Of a stretch of 64,000 nucleotides of DNA, positions 8,926 through 18,088 are shown piece by piece (position 1 is the first letter of the stretch; each line of letters starts with the position of its first letter). The position numbers and the translations under genes are program-made. The stretch covers positions 124,001 through 188,000 of the forward strand of contig NZ_JACOGF010000002.1 of assembly GCF_014284335.1 (NCBI RefSeq). The letters run 5' to 3'. The notes beneath the pieces are model-generated. The model ran no database searches, was not told the origin of the DNA, and saw nothing but the letters and a program-made list of their open reading frames with translations. This DNA is from Undibacterium hunanense. Its GTDB lineage: Bacteria > Pseudomonadota > Gammaproteobacteria > Burkholderiales > Burkholderiaceae_D.

Positions 8926-11900
8926 TCATTTTCCTCTGCCGGCCATGGCACGTCTGACTTCGCCGATGAAGCGGCCATGATTGAATTCGGATTTTTCCAT
9001 TACTTTCTTAACATCGCCATTCAGGCGCATTCTGTCATCGGTGGTGACTTGCTTGGCGGTCAGTATCATAACGGGAATTCCAGCGGTACTGGTATCTGCT
9101 TTCAAGGCTTCAACCACGTCAAAACCATTGACTTCGGGCATCATCAGATCCAGAACGATGAGATCGGGCTGGGTGTGGCGTGCGGTATGTATGCCTTCCT
9201 GGCCACCTAGCGCCGACAGGGTACGATAACCGAAACTGTCCAGGTAGGTTGTAATCAGTTGTATCGCCTTGGGGTCGTCATCAATAATCAGGGCACTTAA
9301 TCGCCGGCCGCCACTGCGCGATGCAAATCCCAGTTGTGACAGCGCAGCATTCATGACTTCCCTTGACACCGGCTTTTGCATGACCTGTGCTGCACCCAGT
9401 GACATGCCACGGCCACGGTCTGCCACGATGGAGATGATCACCACCGGTACCGATGCAAATTGGGTTTCCAGCTTGAAGCGTTGCAGGAATTCCCAGCCAT
9501 CCATGCCGGGCAATAAAATATCCAGGGTAATCAGGTCAGGGCATTCCTTTTCGGCCAGTGCCAGCGCGCTTTCTGCCGAAGTGGCGCGCACGATACGGAA
9601 GCCTTCGCTTTCCAGTTGCAGGCGCAATACTTCGGCGGCCTGATCATCATCTTCAATCACCAGTGCCAACAATTTTCCCTCGGTTTCAATAGAAGGCGCT
9701 GGGGCGCTGCTGGCGCTGACCGGTATCGGCGTGCTGCCGGAAATCGCTTCCACCTGGGCGACAGAACGCAAAGGCAGCAATACCGTGAAGGTGGAGCCCC
9801 GGTTGGGTTCGCTATCCAGTGTCACGCTGCCGCCATGCAATTCTGCCATGCGCTTGACCAGGGCCAGGCCCAGACCGGTACCCTGATGGCGGCGTGCCAG
9901 ACTACTGTCTATCTGCGTAAATGGCTGGAACAGGCGCGCCTGTTCTTCCGTTGACATGCCTATGCCGGTATCGCTGACCTTGATTTCCAGATAATGGTCA
10001 TAGCGTCCACCCGCGATCTTCAGGCCATCGACGCGACGGGCCGCAATGTTGACTCTGCCGCCTTCGGGGGTGAACTTCACGGCATTCGACAACAGGTTAT
10101 AGATGATTTGTTTGATCTTGACTTCATCCAGCCAGGCTTCGCCGATATCGTCCTGCACTTCGGCACTCAGATGCAGCCCCTGCATCAGGGCCTGCTCGCG
10201 CACGATTTGCAGGCTGGCCTGAACCAGCGGTGCGATGCTGACGGCTTCGAAATTGATATTCATTTTCCCGGCCTCGATCTTCGACAGGTCGAGAATGTCA
10301 TTGATCAGGCTCAGCAGATGTTTGCCACTATTGAAAATATCATTGATGCCTTCGTTTTGCCGGGCATTCATTTCCCCCATCAGGCCATCCCTGAGTATTT
10401 CAGAAAAGCCGATGATGGCATTCAGTGGGGTACGCAATTCATGTGACATGTTCGCCAGAAATTCGGATTTCATCAGGCTGGCCTGTTCCAGTTGCTGATT
10501 TTTGGCCGCAATTTCTTCACTGCTGACGCGCAGTCGGTCAGCCAGCATTTTCAAATCGCTGTACTGGCGCAGATTGTGCAGAGCGACACCCAGCTGTATG
10601 ACCAGTTTTTCCAGAAATGCCTGGTCACTGTCGATCAGTTTGGTGGTCGCTGCCAGCACCAGTACCGCCAGCCGGCGCTCCTGATAAATAACCGGCAGCA
10701 TCAACACCTGCGTCGGTGTGAAATCAGCCAGCCCGGTCTGCAGATTCAGATAACCAATATCCAGAAAATTGGTTTTTCCACTGAGGGCAGCCTGACCCAG
10801 CAAGCCTTCGCCCAGTGCGAACTGGCGTGGTACTTCCCGGCCCAGGCCATGCGCTGCTTCGCAACGGAACAGGGCATTCCACTCGTCGTAGCCATATAGG
10901 GCCGATACAGCGAAACCATGGCGCTCGGCCAGCAGCGTCAGTAGGCCGGAAAAAATTTCCTCGCGGTCAAAGCTGGTGGCAAACAGGTTTTGTGCCTGCA
11001 CCTGGGTATCGTCATAATGGGCAGCAGCTCTCAACTTGCGTTCAGTGTAGATAAAGTCGGTGACATCAACATTCACCGACAGACCACCGACGATGTGGCC
11101 GCTGTCGTCGCGCAAAGGAGCAGTATTGTTTGTAATAGTTTTGCGTGTGCCATCAAAGCAGCGTATATCTGCCAGTTCGTTCAAAATGGTTTCACCGGTC
11201 TGCATGGTACGCGCCAGCGCCCATTCACTGGCTGCAATACGTTTGCCGCTGTCCGGCCACCAGCCTACATATTCGGCATACTGATCCATGCTCACGTGGC
11301 GGGTACCGCCCCAGATTTTTTCGCCACACTGATTGATCTGTGTCAGCAGGCCGTTGCGGTCTGAAATAAAAACACCAACAGGCAGGATATTCAGTATCTG
11401 CCTGAGCAGGGATTCACTTTCGTGAACGGCTTTTTCGGCTGCCGAGCGATGTTTGACATCAACCCTGATCTGTTGCCACAGCAAGAACCAGCCCAGCAAA
11501 GTGATCACCACGATCAGCATGCCGACATTGCGCGCCTGCACTGAACTCTGTTCGACCTGGCGGGTGCGCTGACTGAGCAACACCTGTTCTTCCTGTTCCA
11601 TCTGCCTGATCTGCTCCATCAGGCTCTCCATGACGATGCGTGGTGTTCCGCTTATGAGTCTTTTTCGCACGGCTTCAAAACCACCTTCGTTATAAACGCG
11701 CATGGTTTGCTCAAGGGTATTCAGGCGCTCATTCAGTTTTTGCGTCAAGACCTTGCTTTGCAATTGCTGACGTGGATTGTCAGCCGTCAGTTCCGCGATT
11801 TTTTTCATGGCAGCCTGTACCTGTGCCGTTTGCGCTTCGCGCTGGCCGATAAAGGAGGCGTCACCGGTAATGAGATACAGCCTTTGTACACTTTCCATTT

Positions 11901-12081
11901 CAAGTACAACCGATTTCATGTCATCCAGTGCACCCATGACCAGGTAAGTGTGTTCTACCCAGTTGGAATTGTTGCGGTATTCCTGCAATGCGCGATACAG
12001 TTGCCATCCCGCTGTCAGCAACAATAACAGTCCCAGGCCCAGGCCAGTGACTAACCTGAATTCTGTGCTGAATTTTTTCAT
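8926..12081 (-). CDS. Hybrid sensor histidine kinase, CHASE3-PAS-GAF-HisKA-HATPase-REC-REC
   Basis: 1051-residue inner-membrane kinase. TM1 is at about 11-30, a periplasmic CHASE3 helical domain at about 40-180 and TM2 at about 186-205. PAS follows at about 222-345, GAF at about 365-505, HisKA with H547 (MSHELRTP), then HATPase with the N, G1 and G2 boxes (LLSNAVKF, DTGIGM, GTGLGLALV). Two C-terminal receivers carry Asp near 854 and 978. AGGAAG precedes the ATG. It is third in a four-gene minus-strand run (HD-GYP regulator, degenerate receiver, this kinase, CheY-like regulator). The double receiver suggests phosphate can pass through the chain or to the separate regulator. The signal is unknown. 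Confidence 0.93.
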   Translation of the reverse strand: MKKFSTEFRLVTGLGLGLLLLLTAGWQLYRALQEYRNNSNWVEHTYLVMGALDDMKSVVLEMESVQRLYLITGDASFIGQREAQTAQVQAAMKKIAELTADNPRQQLQSKVLTQKLNERLNTLEQTMRVYNEGGFEAVRKRLISGTPRIVMESLMEQIRQMEQEEQVLLSQRTRQVEQSSVQARNVGMLIVVITLLGWFLLWQQIRVDVKHRSAAEKAVHESESLLRQILNILPVGVFISDRNGLLTQINQCGEKIWGGTRHVSMDQYAEYVGWWPDSGKRIAASEWALARTMQTGETILNELADIRCFDGTRKTITNNTAPLRDDSGHIVGGLSVNVDVTDFIYTERKLRAAAHYDDTQVQAQNLFATSFDREEIFSGLLTLLAERHGFAVSALYGYDEWNALFRCEAAHGLGREVPRQFALGEGLLGQAALSGKTNFLDIGYLNLQTGLADFTPTQVLMLPVIYQERRLAVLVLAATTKLIDSDQAFLEKLVIQLGVALHNLRQYSDLKMLADRLRVSSEEIAAKNQQLEQASLMKSEFLANMSHELRTPLNAIIGFSEILRDGLMGEMNARQNEGINDIFNSGKHLLSLINDILDLSKIEAGKMNINFEAVSIAPLVQASLQIVREQALMQGLHLSAEVQDDIGEAWLDEVKIKQIIYNLLSNAVKFTPEGGRVNIAARRVDGLKIAGGRYDHYLEIKVSDTGIGMSTEEQARLFQPFTQIDSSLARRHQGTGLGLALVKRMAELHGGSVTLDSEPNRGSTFTVLLPLRSVAQVEAISGSTPIPVSASSAPAPSIETEGKLLALVIEDDDQAAEVLRLQLESEGFRIVRATSAESALALAEKECPDLITLDILLPGMDGWEFLQRFKLETQFASVPVVIISIVADRGRGMSLGAAQVMQKPVSREVMNAALSQLGFASRSGGRRLSALIIDDDPKAIQLITTYLDSFGYRTLSALGGQEGIHTARHTQPDLIVLDLMMPEVNGFDVVEALKADTSTAGIPVMILTAKQVTTDDRMRLNGDVKKVMEKSEFNHGRFIGEVRRAMAGRGK

Positions 12082-12150
12082 GTGGTTCTTCCTGTGGAAC
12101 TGGTGGCTGTCATTGTTTGGCCGATGTCAAAATGATGCTGATACAGAGTT

Positions 12151-12972
12151 TTATGCATCCGGTGGACGTCCAAGGCTGGGTTCCGGGGCGAAAGCGATCA
12201 GGGTGCCGGCTGTCAGCTCCAGCACAAAATAATCCAGTCGGCGATTGATGGCAGTACGGCGTTGCAGGCGCTGACGGCGTGGCGCTTGCGGTGCGTCCTG
12301 CAAGGCAGCAGGCAAGTGTGTCAGTGGTTTGCCGGTTTCTGCCGGACTTTCTTCCATCTCGTGCAAAAAACGCTGCGCCGATGCATTCGACAGGCTGATA
12401 CTGCCATTGACCAGCAACAGTGCCCCGACCGGTAAATGATGGATGGCATCCGCTGCCATGTCCTTGTGGATGGAATGCATGAGCGCATCCAGTACGCGAA
12501 AAGCGTGGGCACTTTCTGCATTGGTCAGTATGCCCTGGTATTCGCGCAGCAAACGCCGCTGTTCCTGTTGTTGTACCGCATGGTCCAGCGCCTGTTTGAT
12601 CGTGGCCAGCAATTCCTCATCATTGCCAGGTTTGATCAGCAGCCGGTAAGGCCTGGCCTGATTCAGGGCCTGCAATAACTGTGATACTTGCAGATGTTCA
12701 GGGTGGCTGGTCAGGATCAGGCTGACCATATCGCCATGTGTACCGTGCGTTCCATGTGTACCATAAATGTCCTGCATGAAATCAGCGACACCTGCATCTG
12801 CCGGTTCTGCGATGAGCAGGCTGATGCGCTGTGTTGCCAGCATGGCCCTGGCCTGCGTGTGGTCGGCAGCGATGCAGAGCGGGTGCGGCAAGGCCTGCAA
12901 CAAGACCGGCAGTCTGGTATGCAAGCCCGTATCTGCATCAAGCAGCAGAATGCCCGGAGTATGTTCAGGCAT
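12151..12972 (-). CDS. Degenerate receiver protein with Glu in place of phospho-Asp, PAS-like C-terminus
   Basis: About 273 residues from the ATG at 12972, which overlaps the end of the HD-GYP gene by 8 bp, typical of coupled translation. In-frame ATGs at 12978 and 12987 are alternatives; none has a clear ribosome site. The N-terminus reads like a receiver (ILLLDADTG, later LILTSH and RLLIKPGND), but the usual phospho-Asp strand is LLIAEPADAG, with Glu at 56. A linker helix (VQQQEQRRLLREYQ) leads to a PAS-like region (HHLPVGALLLVNGSISLSNASAQRFL). A GTHGTHGTHG stretch near residue 70 comes from 9-nt DNA repeats. Probably a non-phosphorylatable or constitutively 'on' adaptor in this operon. Confidence 0.72.
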   Translation of the reverse strand: MPEHTPGILLLDADTGLHTRLPVLLQALPHPLCIAADHTQARAMLATQRISLLIAEPADAGVADFMQDIYGTHGTHGTHGDMVSLILTSHPEHLQVSQLLQALNQARPYRLLIKPGNDEELLATIKQALDHAVQQQEQRRLLREYQGILTNAESAHAFRVLDALMHSIHKDMAADAIHHLPVGALLLVNGSISLSNASAQRFLHEMEESPAETGKPLTHLPAALQDAPQAPRRQRLQRRTAINRRLDYFVLELTAGTLIAFAPEPSLGRPPDA

Positions 12973-14026
12973 CGTCATGCTGGTCATAGATGGCGGCAAA
13001 GCGATCGGCCTGCGCGACGAAGCAGGACAGTACGGCAGGGTCAAAATGAGCGGGATCGGTGCGGCCATCACCGTGCATGATGATATCCATACTGCGCAGG
13101 TGATTAAATGCTGGCTTGTAGGGACGACGGCTGCGCAGCGCATCATACACATCGCAGATCTGCATGACGCGTGCAGCAACGGGAATGGCTTCGCCTTTCA
13201 AGCCGTTCGGATACCCGGTGCCATCCCAGCGTTCATGATGATTGAGAGCGATTTCCGCACCCATTTCCGTGTACGGAGAACCACCAGTGGACAAGATGCT
13301 GGCACCCAGGGCGCAATGGGTGCGCATGATATTCCATTCATCCATGGTGAAACTGCCGGGCTTGAGCAGTATATGATCCGGGATGCCGATCTTGCCGATG
13401 TCATGCATGGGGCTGGACTGGAAGATGGCATCGTGAAATTCCAGCGGCAAACTCATCGCTTGCGCCAGCGTCTGGCAGTAATAACTGATACGGCGCACGT
13501 GATGGCCGGTTTCTTCATCCTTGTGTTCGGCTGCCCGTACCAGGGTGTACACGGTTTCACGGTAGGCATCTTCCAGCTGGTTGGTGCGCTGTTTCACCTG
13601 TTCTTCCAGCAACTGATTATGGTCATTCAGAAAATCACCATATTCTTTCAGCCTGAGCAGGTTACGTACCCGCACGCTAAGGTCGGCGCGGTCTATCGGC
13701 TTGGACAGAAATTCTTCGGCACCGGCTTCCAGGGCGCGCAGTTTCGAATTCCGGTCATCCAGTGCGGTCAGCATGATGACAGGTACGTGCTGGGTCGCGC
13801 TATGGGCTTTCAGTGCGGTGACGGTTTCAAAACCATCCATGCCGGGCATCATGATATCCATCAGTATCAGGTCTGGCTGAGCACTGATCGCCATGCTCAG
13901 GGCGTCGCGTCCATTGCTGGCCGACATCGTGGCATAGCCTTCGGATTGCAGCAGTAGTTGCAATAGCTTGATGTTTCTTTCTTCATCATCAACGATAAGG
14001 ATACGAGCCGATTTTAAATCTTTCAT
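12965..14026 (-). CDS. Response regulator with HD-GYP c-di-GMP phosphodiesterase domain
   Basis: Two-domain protein of the RpfG type. The receiver occupies about 1-125, with acidic pocket IVDDE, Asp57 (LILMDIMMPGMDG) and Lys in FLSKPID. A coiled linker is followed by the HD-GYP domain, with AAEHKDEETGHHVRRI, HDIGKIGIPD, and HHERWDGTGYPNGLKG carrying the GYP motif. All metal ligands seem present, so hydrolysis of cyclic-di-GMP is expected. I prefer the ATG at 14026, which has a G-run 9 nt upstream; the ATG at 14035 sits too close to it. First gene of the signalling operon, so phosphorylation by the downstream hybrid kinase probably links it to c-di-GMP level. Confidence 0.92.
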   Translation of the reverse strand: MKDLKSARILIVDDEERNIKLLQLLLQSEGYATMSASNGRDALSMAISAQPDLILMDIMMPGMDGFETVTALKAHSATQHVPVIMLTALDDRNSKLRALEAGAEEFLSKPIDRADLSVRVRNLLRLKEYGDFLNDHNQLLEEQVKQRTNQLEDAYRETVYTLVRAAEHKDEETGHHVRRISYYCQTLAQAMSLPLEFHDAIFQSSPMHDIGKIGIPDHILLKPGSFTMDEWNIMRTHCALGASILSTGGSPYTEMGAEIALNHHERWDGTGYPNGLKGEAIPVAARVMQICDVYDALRSRRPYKPAFNHLRSMDIIMHGDGRTDPAHFDPAVLSCFVAQADRFAAIYDQHDDA

Positions 14027-14204
14027 AAAATGCATCCCCCCTGCGTTGAGAATAGTCTGGACTTATGTAATTGTCTAGTTTTAATAGTGTTTTTAACAAA
14101 ATTATTACTTTTCAGCAACGGCTTGATGACCATTTTTAGTCTTTAATTGTTGTTGGAAATAAATTGATAATGCGTTGATGACGGTAGGATGAAGGGCTGA
14201 TGCT

Positions 14205-14259
14205 GAGCGGATATTGCGCTGATATTGAGCCAATATTGAGTCGATATAGAGTGAATATT
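14205..14259. repeat. Five tandem 11-bp repeats in an intergenic region
   Basis: Five consecutive 11-bp units follow the pattern GAGYSRATATT: GAGCGGATATT, GCGCTGATATT, GAGCCAATATT, GAGTCGATATA, GAGTGAATATT. They lie in the 308-bp gap (14027-14334) between the divergent HD-GYP operon and rep, upstream of both. The period is about one helical turn. Otherwise the gap is AT-rich with no ORF. Confidence 0.75.
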
Positions 14260-14334
14260 AAGGGCCGGTAATTGCCTGCACTCAAGTTACAATAGCACCT
14301 GAAAGTTTTTCCGGATGTGCTCCGCCTGCCAGTT

Positions 14335-16365
14335 ATGTCTCATGGTTTGAATACCCCCCAAAGCAATGCCGTCAATTATATGGATGGCCCCTGCCTGGTC
14401 CTGGCAGGGGCCGGGTCGGGCAAGACGCGCGTCATCACCCAGAAAATCGTCAATCTGATCGAGCTGCATGGCTATGACCCAAGACATATCGCCGCCCTGA
14501 CTTTTACCAACAAGGCCGCGCTGGAAATGCAGGAACGCATCGGCAAATTACTGGCAGAGCCGCGTCAGGCCAGACAACTGACGGTATCGACCTTTCACTC
14601 GCTGGGGGTGAAGATACTGCGCCAGGAAGCGCAGGCGCTGGGCCTGAAAGACCGCTTTTCCATCATGGACAGCGATGACTGTTTTTCCCTGGTACAAGAT
14701 CTGGCGATTACCACCGACAAGCAGTTGATACGTCGCATACAGACTGCCATGTCGCTTTGGAAAAATGGCCTGGTTGATCCTGAAGTCGCCCTGAAACAGG
14801 CGCAGGATGAAGATGAGGCCATTGCTGCCCGTGTTTATCGCAGTTATGTCGCCACCCTGTCCGCCTACCAGGCGGTGGATTTTGACGATCTCATACGCCT
14901 GCCGGTGGAATTGTTTCGCAGCAATGAACAGGTACGCGATAAATGGCAGCGCCGCCTGCGGTATCTGCTGGTGGATGAATACCAGGACACCAATACCTGT
15001 CAGTATGAACTGGTCAAATTGCTGGTGACCGGCATAGGCAAGAAACCCATGTTTACCGCCGTTGGTGACGATGACCAGGCGATCTATGCCTGGCGCGGTG
15101 CCACCATAGAAAACCTGAAGACGCTGCAAGTCGATTTTCCTAACCTCGAAATCATCAAACTGGAACAGAATTACCGTTCCAGCACCCGCATCCTGCAGGC
15201 GGCCAATGCGGTTATTGGCAATAATCCCAAGCTGTTTGAAAAGTCGCTGTGGTCTGAACATGGCCTCGGTGATCCGGTCAAGGTACTGGGAATGCAGGAT
15301 GATGAGCAAGAAGCCGAACAGGTTGCCATCATGATTTCTGCGCACCGCTTCGAGCGCCAGGCCAGGTATTCGGATTATGCGATTTTGTACCGGGGCAATC
15401 ACCAGGCGCGCGTGATCGAACAGGCGTTGCGGCGCGAGCGCATTCCTTACACGATCTCTGGCGGCCAGAGCTTTTTTGACCGTGCCGAAATCAAGGACAT
15501 CATTGCCTACCTGCGCCTGATTGCCAATGAAGATGATGACCCTGCCTTCATCCGTGCCATCACTACCCCGAAGCGCGGTGTTGGCCTGGCCACGCTCGAA
15601 GTGCTGGGCGAATTTGCCGGCCAGTGGCAATGTTCGCTGTTTGCCGCCGTCTTCAAGGGCGGCATAGAAGCCAAGTTGCCTGATAAACAGTTACGACCAT
15701 TACGAAATTTCTGCAGCTTCATCAACCAGGTCGAAGCCCATGCCCACAGGGAAGGCCATGCCACCGAATTGCTGGATGACCTGATGAAGGAAATCAATTA
15801 CGAAGGCTATCTCTACGACAGTTTTGAAGACCGTGCAGCGCAAGGCAAGTGGCAAAACGTGCTCGACTTTACCCAGTGGCTGAAAACCAAGGGCAGCGGT
15901 GGCAAGGATGGTACCGATGACCACCGCAGCCTGCTGGATCTGACCCAGATGGTGGCTCTGATGACCATGATGGAAGGCAAGGATGAAGAGCCGGATGCCG
16001 TGCGCATGTCCACCCTGCATGCCTCCAAGGGACTGGAATATCCGCACGTGTTCCTGGTCGGTGTGGAAGAAGGCATTTTGCCGCACAAGGGCGACCCTGA
16101 TGCACCGGTAGAAACCATGGCAGCACGCATAGAGGAAGAGCGCCGTCTCATGTACGTAGGCATCACCCGTGCCCAGCGCAGCCTGCATATCACCTGGTGC
16201 AAAAAACGCAAGCGTGCCGGTGCGCCGGTACACTGTGATGTCTCGCGCTTCATCAAGGAAATGAAACTCGATGAAGGCACCGCCCTGCCGGCCGAGACGG
16301 AAGTGATGACGCCTAAAGAACGTCTGGCCGGTCTGAAAGCCTTATTGAACAAGCCCAGAGAGTAA
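14335..16365 (+). CDS. rep: ATP-dependent DNA helicase Rep (UvrD/Rep superfamily 1)
   Basis: 3'-5' helicase that assists replication forks past obstacles. 676 residues, the expected length for Rep. Walker A GAGSGKT is at about 25-31, motif Ia ALTFTNKAA, Walker B LLVDEYQDTN, motif III VGDDDQAIYAWRGA, motif IV LEQNYRS, motif V MSTLHASKGLEYPHVFL and motif VI EERRLMYVGITRAQ. Rep-like features, such as DDDQAIYAWRGA and the start on GLNTPQSNAV, favour Rep over UvrD or PcrA. Start set at the ATG at 14335 by alignment to family starts; a GTG at 14317 in the same frame is possible, and neither has a strong ribosome site. Downstream is a 13-nt tandem repeat that includes the stop codon. Confidence 0.93.
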   Translation: MSHGLNTPQSNAVNYMDGPCLVLAGAGSGKTRVITQKIVNLIELHGYDPRHIAALTFTNKAALEMQERIGKLLAEPRQARQLTVSTFHSLGVKILRQEAQALGLKDRFSIMDSDDCFSLVQDLAITTDKQLIRRIQTAMSLWKNGLVDPEVALKQAQDEDEAIAARVYRSYVATLSAYQAVDFDDLIRLPVELFRSNEQVRDKWQRRLRYLLVDEYQDTNTCQYELVKLLVTGIGKKPMFTAVGDDDQAIYAWRGATIENLKTLQVDFPNLEIIKLEQNYRSSTRILQAANAVIGNNPKLFEKSLWSEHGLGDPVKVLGMQDDEQEAEQVAIMISAHRFERQARYSDYAILYRGNHQARVIEQALRRERIPYTISGGQSFFDRAEIKDIIAYLRLIANEDDDPAFIRAITTPKRGVGLATLEVLGEFAGQWQCSLFAAVFKGGIEAKLPDKQLRPLRNFCSFINQVEAHAHREGHATELLDDLMKEINYEGYLYDSFEDRAAQGKWQNVLDFTQWLKTKGSGGKDGTDDHRSLLDLTQMVALMTMMEGKDEEPDAVRMSTLHASKGLEYPHVFLVGVEEGILPHKGDPDAPVETMAARIEEERRLMYVGITRAQRSLHITWCKKRKRAGAPVHCDVSRFIKEMKLDEGTALPAETEVMTPKERLAGLKALLNKPRE

Positions 16366-16402
16366 GCCTGGAAAACAAGTCTGAAAAACAAGTCCGGAAA
16401 AC
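16364..16402 (+). repeat. Three 13-nt tandem units starting inside the rep stop codon
   Basis: AAGCCTGGAAAAC, AAGTCTGAAAAAC, AAGTCCGGAAAAC; the first AA belongs to the rep TAA. The second unit carries an out-of-frame TGA. Confidence 0.7.
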
Positions 16403-16529
16403 CGGCCTCACACAACATCGCACAAGAAATCGATGCCCTGAAAAGGTGAAAATGTTAGTATTAATCACTCGGCAAGATTGATGCACTGTTGCAAGTGTTG
16501 TTGTCTTGCCATTTCTGCGGAAGTGATTT

Positions 16530-17318
16530 ATGCATCATTGCTTAATTTTGCTCCTCTTCACATTGCTGGCCTCGCTCGCACCGTTGACTATGGCGGCGGG
16601 ACGATGTGAGCGCGTGGTGATCTCGGCAGACCCGGCCTACCCGCCTTTGCACTGGCATGACGGTAAAAATTTCCACGGTGCCAGTATAGACATCGCCACC
16701 CGCATCATGAAAGATCTGGGCATACCCTATGAAGTGCGTTATCTGGGGCCATGGAAAAGGGTCTTGAGTGCAGCCCAAAGCGGCAGCATAGACCTGATTG
16801 CCACCCTGAAAAATACGCCGGAACGTAGCAGCTTTTTACTTTTCAGTGACCTGGTGCTGAGCAATCCTGTGGCCGCATTTGTCAGGAAGGGCAACATCGT
16901 ACCGTACAATAAATGGGATGACCTGATACCCTATTATGGCGGCATTGCCCGTGGCAATCGTTTTGGTCGCCCCTTTGATGATTTCATGGACATGCATCTG
17001 GCCATCAATGAAACAGATAATCTGGAAATTGCATTCAAGATGTTGCAGGCCAACCGTTTTGATTATGTCATCACCGGCTATCATTCCGGCATGGCCTATC
17101 TGGCTTCAGGCAAACTGGATGACAAACTTATGCCCCTGACCCCCTATCTCATCGAGACCGCGAATTTGCTGGGCTTTGTTGCCAGCAGTCCTTGTGCCGT
17201 TCACTTGCCTGCAGTTAACAAGCAATTGCAAAAGCTGCAAAAAGAAGGCTATATAGAGCGCGCCCTGATGCAGGCCAGGGAAGAATGGCGGCTTGCCCCT
17301 AATCTGGGGAAAAACTGA
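16530..17318 (+). CDS. Periplasmic solute-binding protein, family 3 (orphan)
   Basis: 262 residues with an N-terminal signal peptide (LILLLFTLLASLAPLTMAAG) and the SBP_bac_3 bilobed pattern: ISADPAYPPLHWHDGKNFHGASIDIA, then GSIDLIATLKNTPERSSFLLFSD. GGAAGTG lies 9 nt before the ATG. This class binds amino acids or other small organic ligands, but there is no permease or ATPase gene nearby. It may supply a distant transporter or act as a sensor-type binding protein. A second orphan of the same family sits at 23656-24438. Confidence 0.85.
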   Translation: MHHCLILLLFTLLASLAPLTMAAGRCERVVISADPAYPPLHWHDGKNFHGASIDIATRIMKDLGIPYEVRYLGPWKRVLSAAQSGSIDLIATLKNTPERSSFLLFSDLVLSNPVAAFVRKGNIVPYNKWDDLIPYYGGIARGNRFGRPFDDFMDMHLAINETDNLEIAFKMLQANRFDYVITGYHSGMAYLASGKLDDKLMPLTPYLIETANLLGFVASSPCAVHLPAVNKQLQKLQKEGYIERALMQAREEWRLAPNLGKN

Positions 17319-17368
17319 TCTGTTCTATTGTCCCATCACCACAGAATCCTGAACTACCTTTATCTGTC

Positions 17369-17989
17369 ATGACACAATCCCATCTCATCACCACAGCAGA
17401 ACAACTCGCCGGGCTTTTTGATACCGTCGGTGAGGCTTCCCTGAAAAAAGAAGTCAGTTATCTTCATCCGCATTACCTGGCGATGATAGAGGCTTCACCA
17501 TTCGCCGTGCTGGCCACCCATGGCCCCGATGGGCTGGATGCATCACCCCGTGGTGATGCCCCCGGTTTTATCGTGGCAGAAGATCAGCACACCCTGTTGC
17601 TGCCTGAGCGGCGCGGCAATAACCGTATCGACAGCCTGCGCAATATCCTGCATGACCCGCAGGTGGCGTTGCTGTTTCTGATCCCCGGTCTGGGTGAAAC
17701 CCTGCGCGTGAATGGCCGTGCCAGCATTTCGGTTGAACCGCAATTGCTGGACAAGCTGTCCGTGGACGGCAAGGCACCAAAATGCGTGATACGCATACAG
17801 GTGGAATGTGTGTTTTTCCAGTGCGCCCGTGCAATTTTGCGTTCGCAGTTATGGCAACGCGCAGACGCAGGGCGTCCGGCTGGCATCCCCAGCGCCGGCA
17901 CCATCCTGGCGGCGCTGAGCAATGCCGCCATTGATGGCCAGAAGTATGATGCGGAACTACCGGCCCGCCAGCGTGCGACCCTGTATTGA
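17369..17989 (+). CDS. PPOX-class FMN-dependent flavoprotein (MSMEG_1061-like)
   Basis: 206-residue cytoplasmic split-barrel flavoprotein. Recognisable blocks are SPFAVLATHGPDGLDASPRGDAPGF (FMN-binding strand pair), LLLPERRGNNRIDSLRNIL and LFLIPGLGETLRVNGRA, the pattern of the MSMEG_1061 group of pyridoxamine-oxidase-like proteins. Substrate unknown. It begins 50 bp after the solute-binding protein gene on the same strand, so the two may be co-transcribed. It differs clearly from the PPOX protein at 4886-5542. The stop codon lies in a 12-nt direct repeat. Confidence 0.87.
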   Translation: MTQSHLITTAEQLAGLFDTVGEASLKKEVSYLHPHYLAMIEASPFAVLATHGPDGLDASPRGDAPGFIVAEDQHTLLLPERRGNNRIDSLRNILHDPQVALLFLIPGLGETLRVNGRASISVEPQLLDKLSVDGKAPKCVIRIQVECVFFQCARAILRSQLWQRADAGRPAGIPSAGTILAALSNAAIDGQKYDAELPARQRATLY

Positions 17990-18004
17990 TCGCTGTATTG
18001 TATT
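17981..18004 (+). repeat. 12-nt direct repeat across a stop codon
   Basis: CTGTATTGATCG is followed by CTGTATTGTATT. The first unit contains the TGA stop of the PPOX gene; in the second the TGA has become TGT. Confidence 0.5.
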
Positions 18005-18088
18005 TGCTGGTGACGAACGCATTTCTGCTATCCTGTGCCGCGTTGATACGTGGCAAATGCCTTACCTATTTTTTACGGGACATCCATA

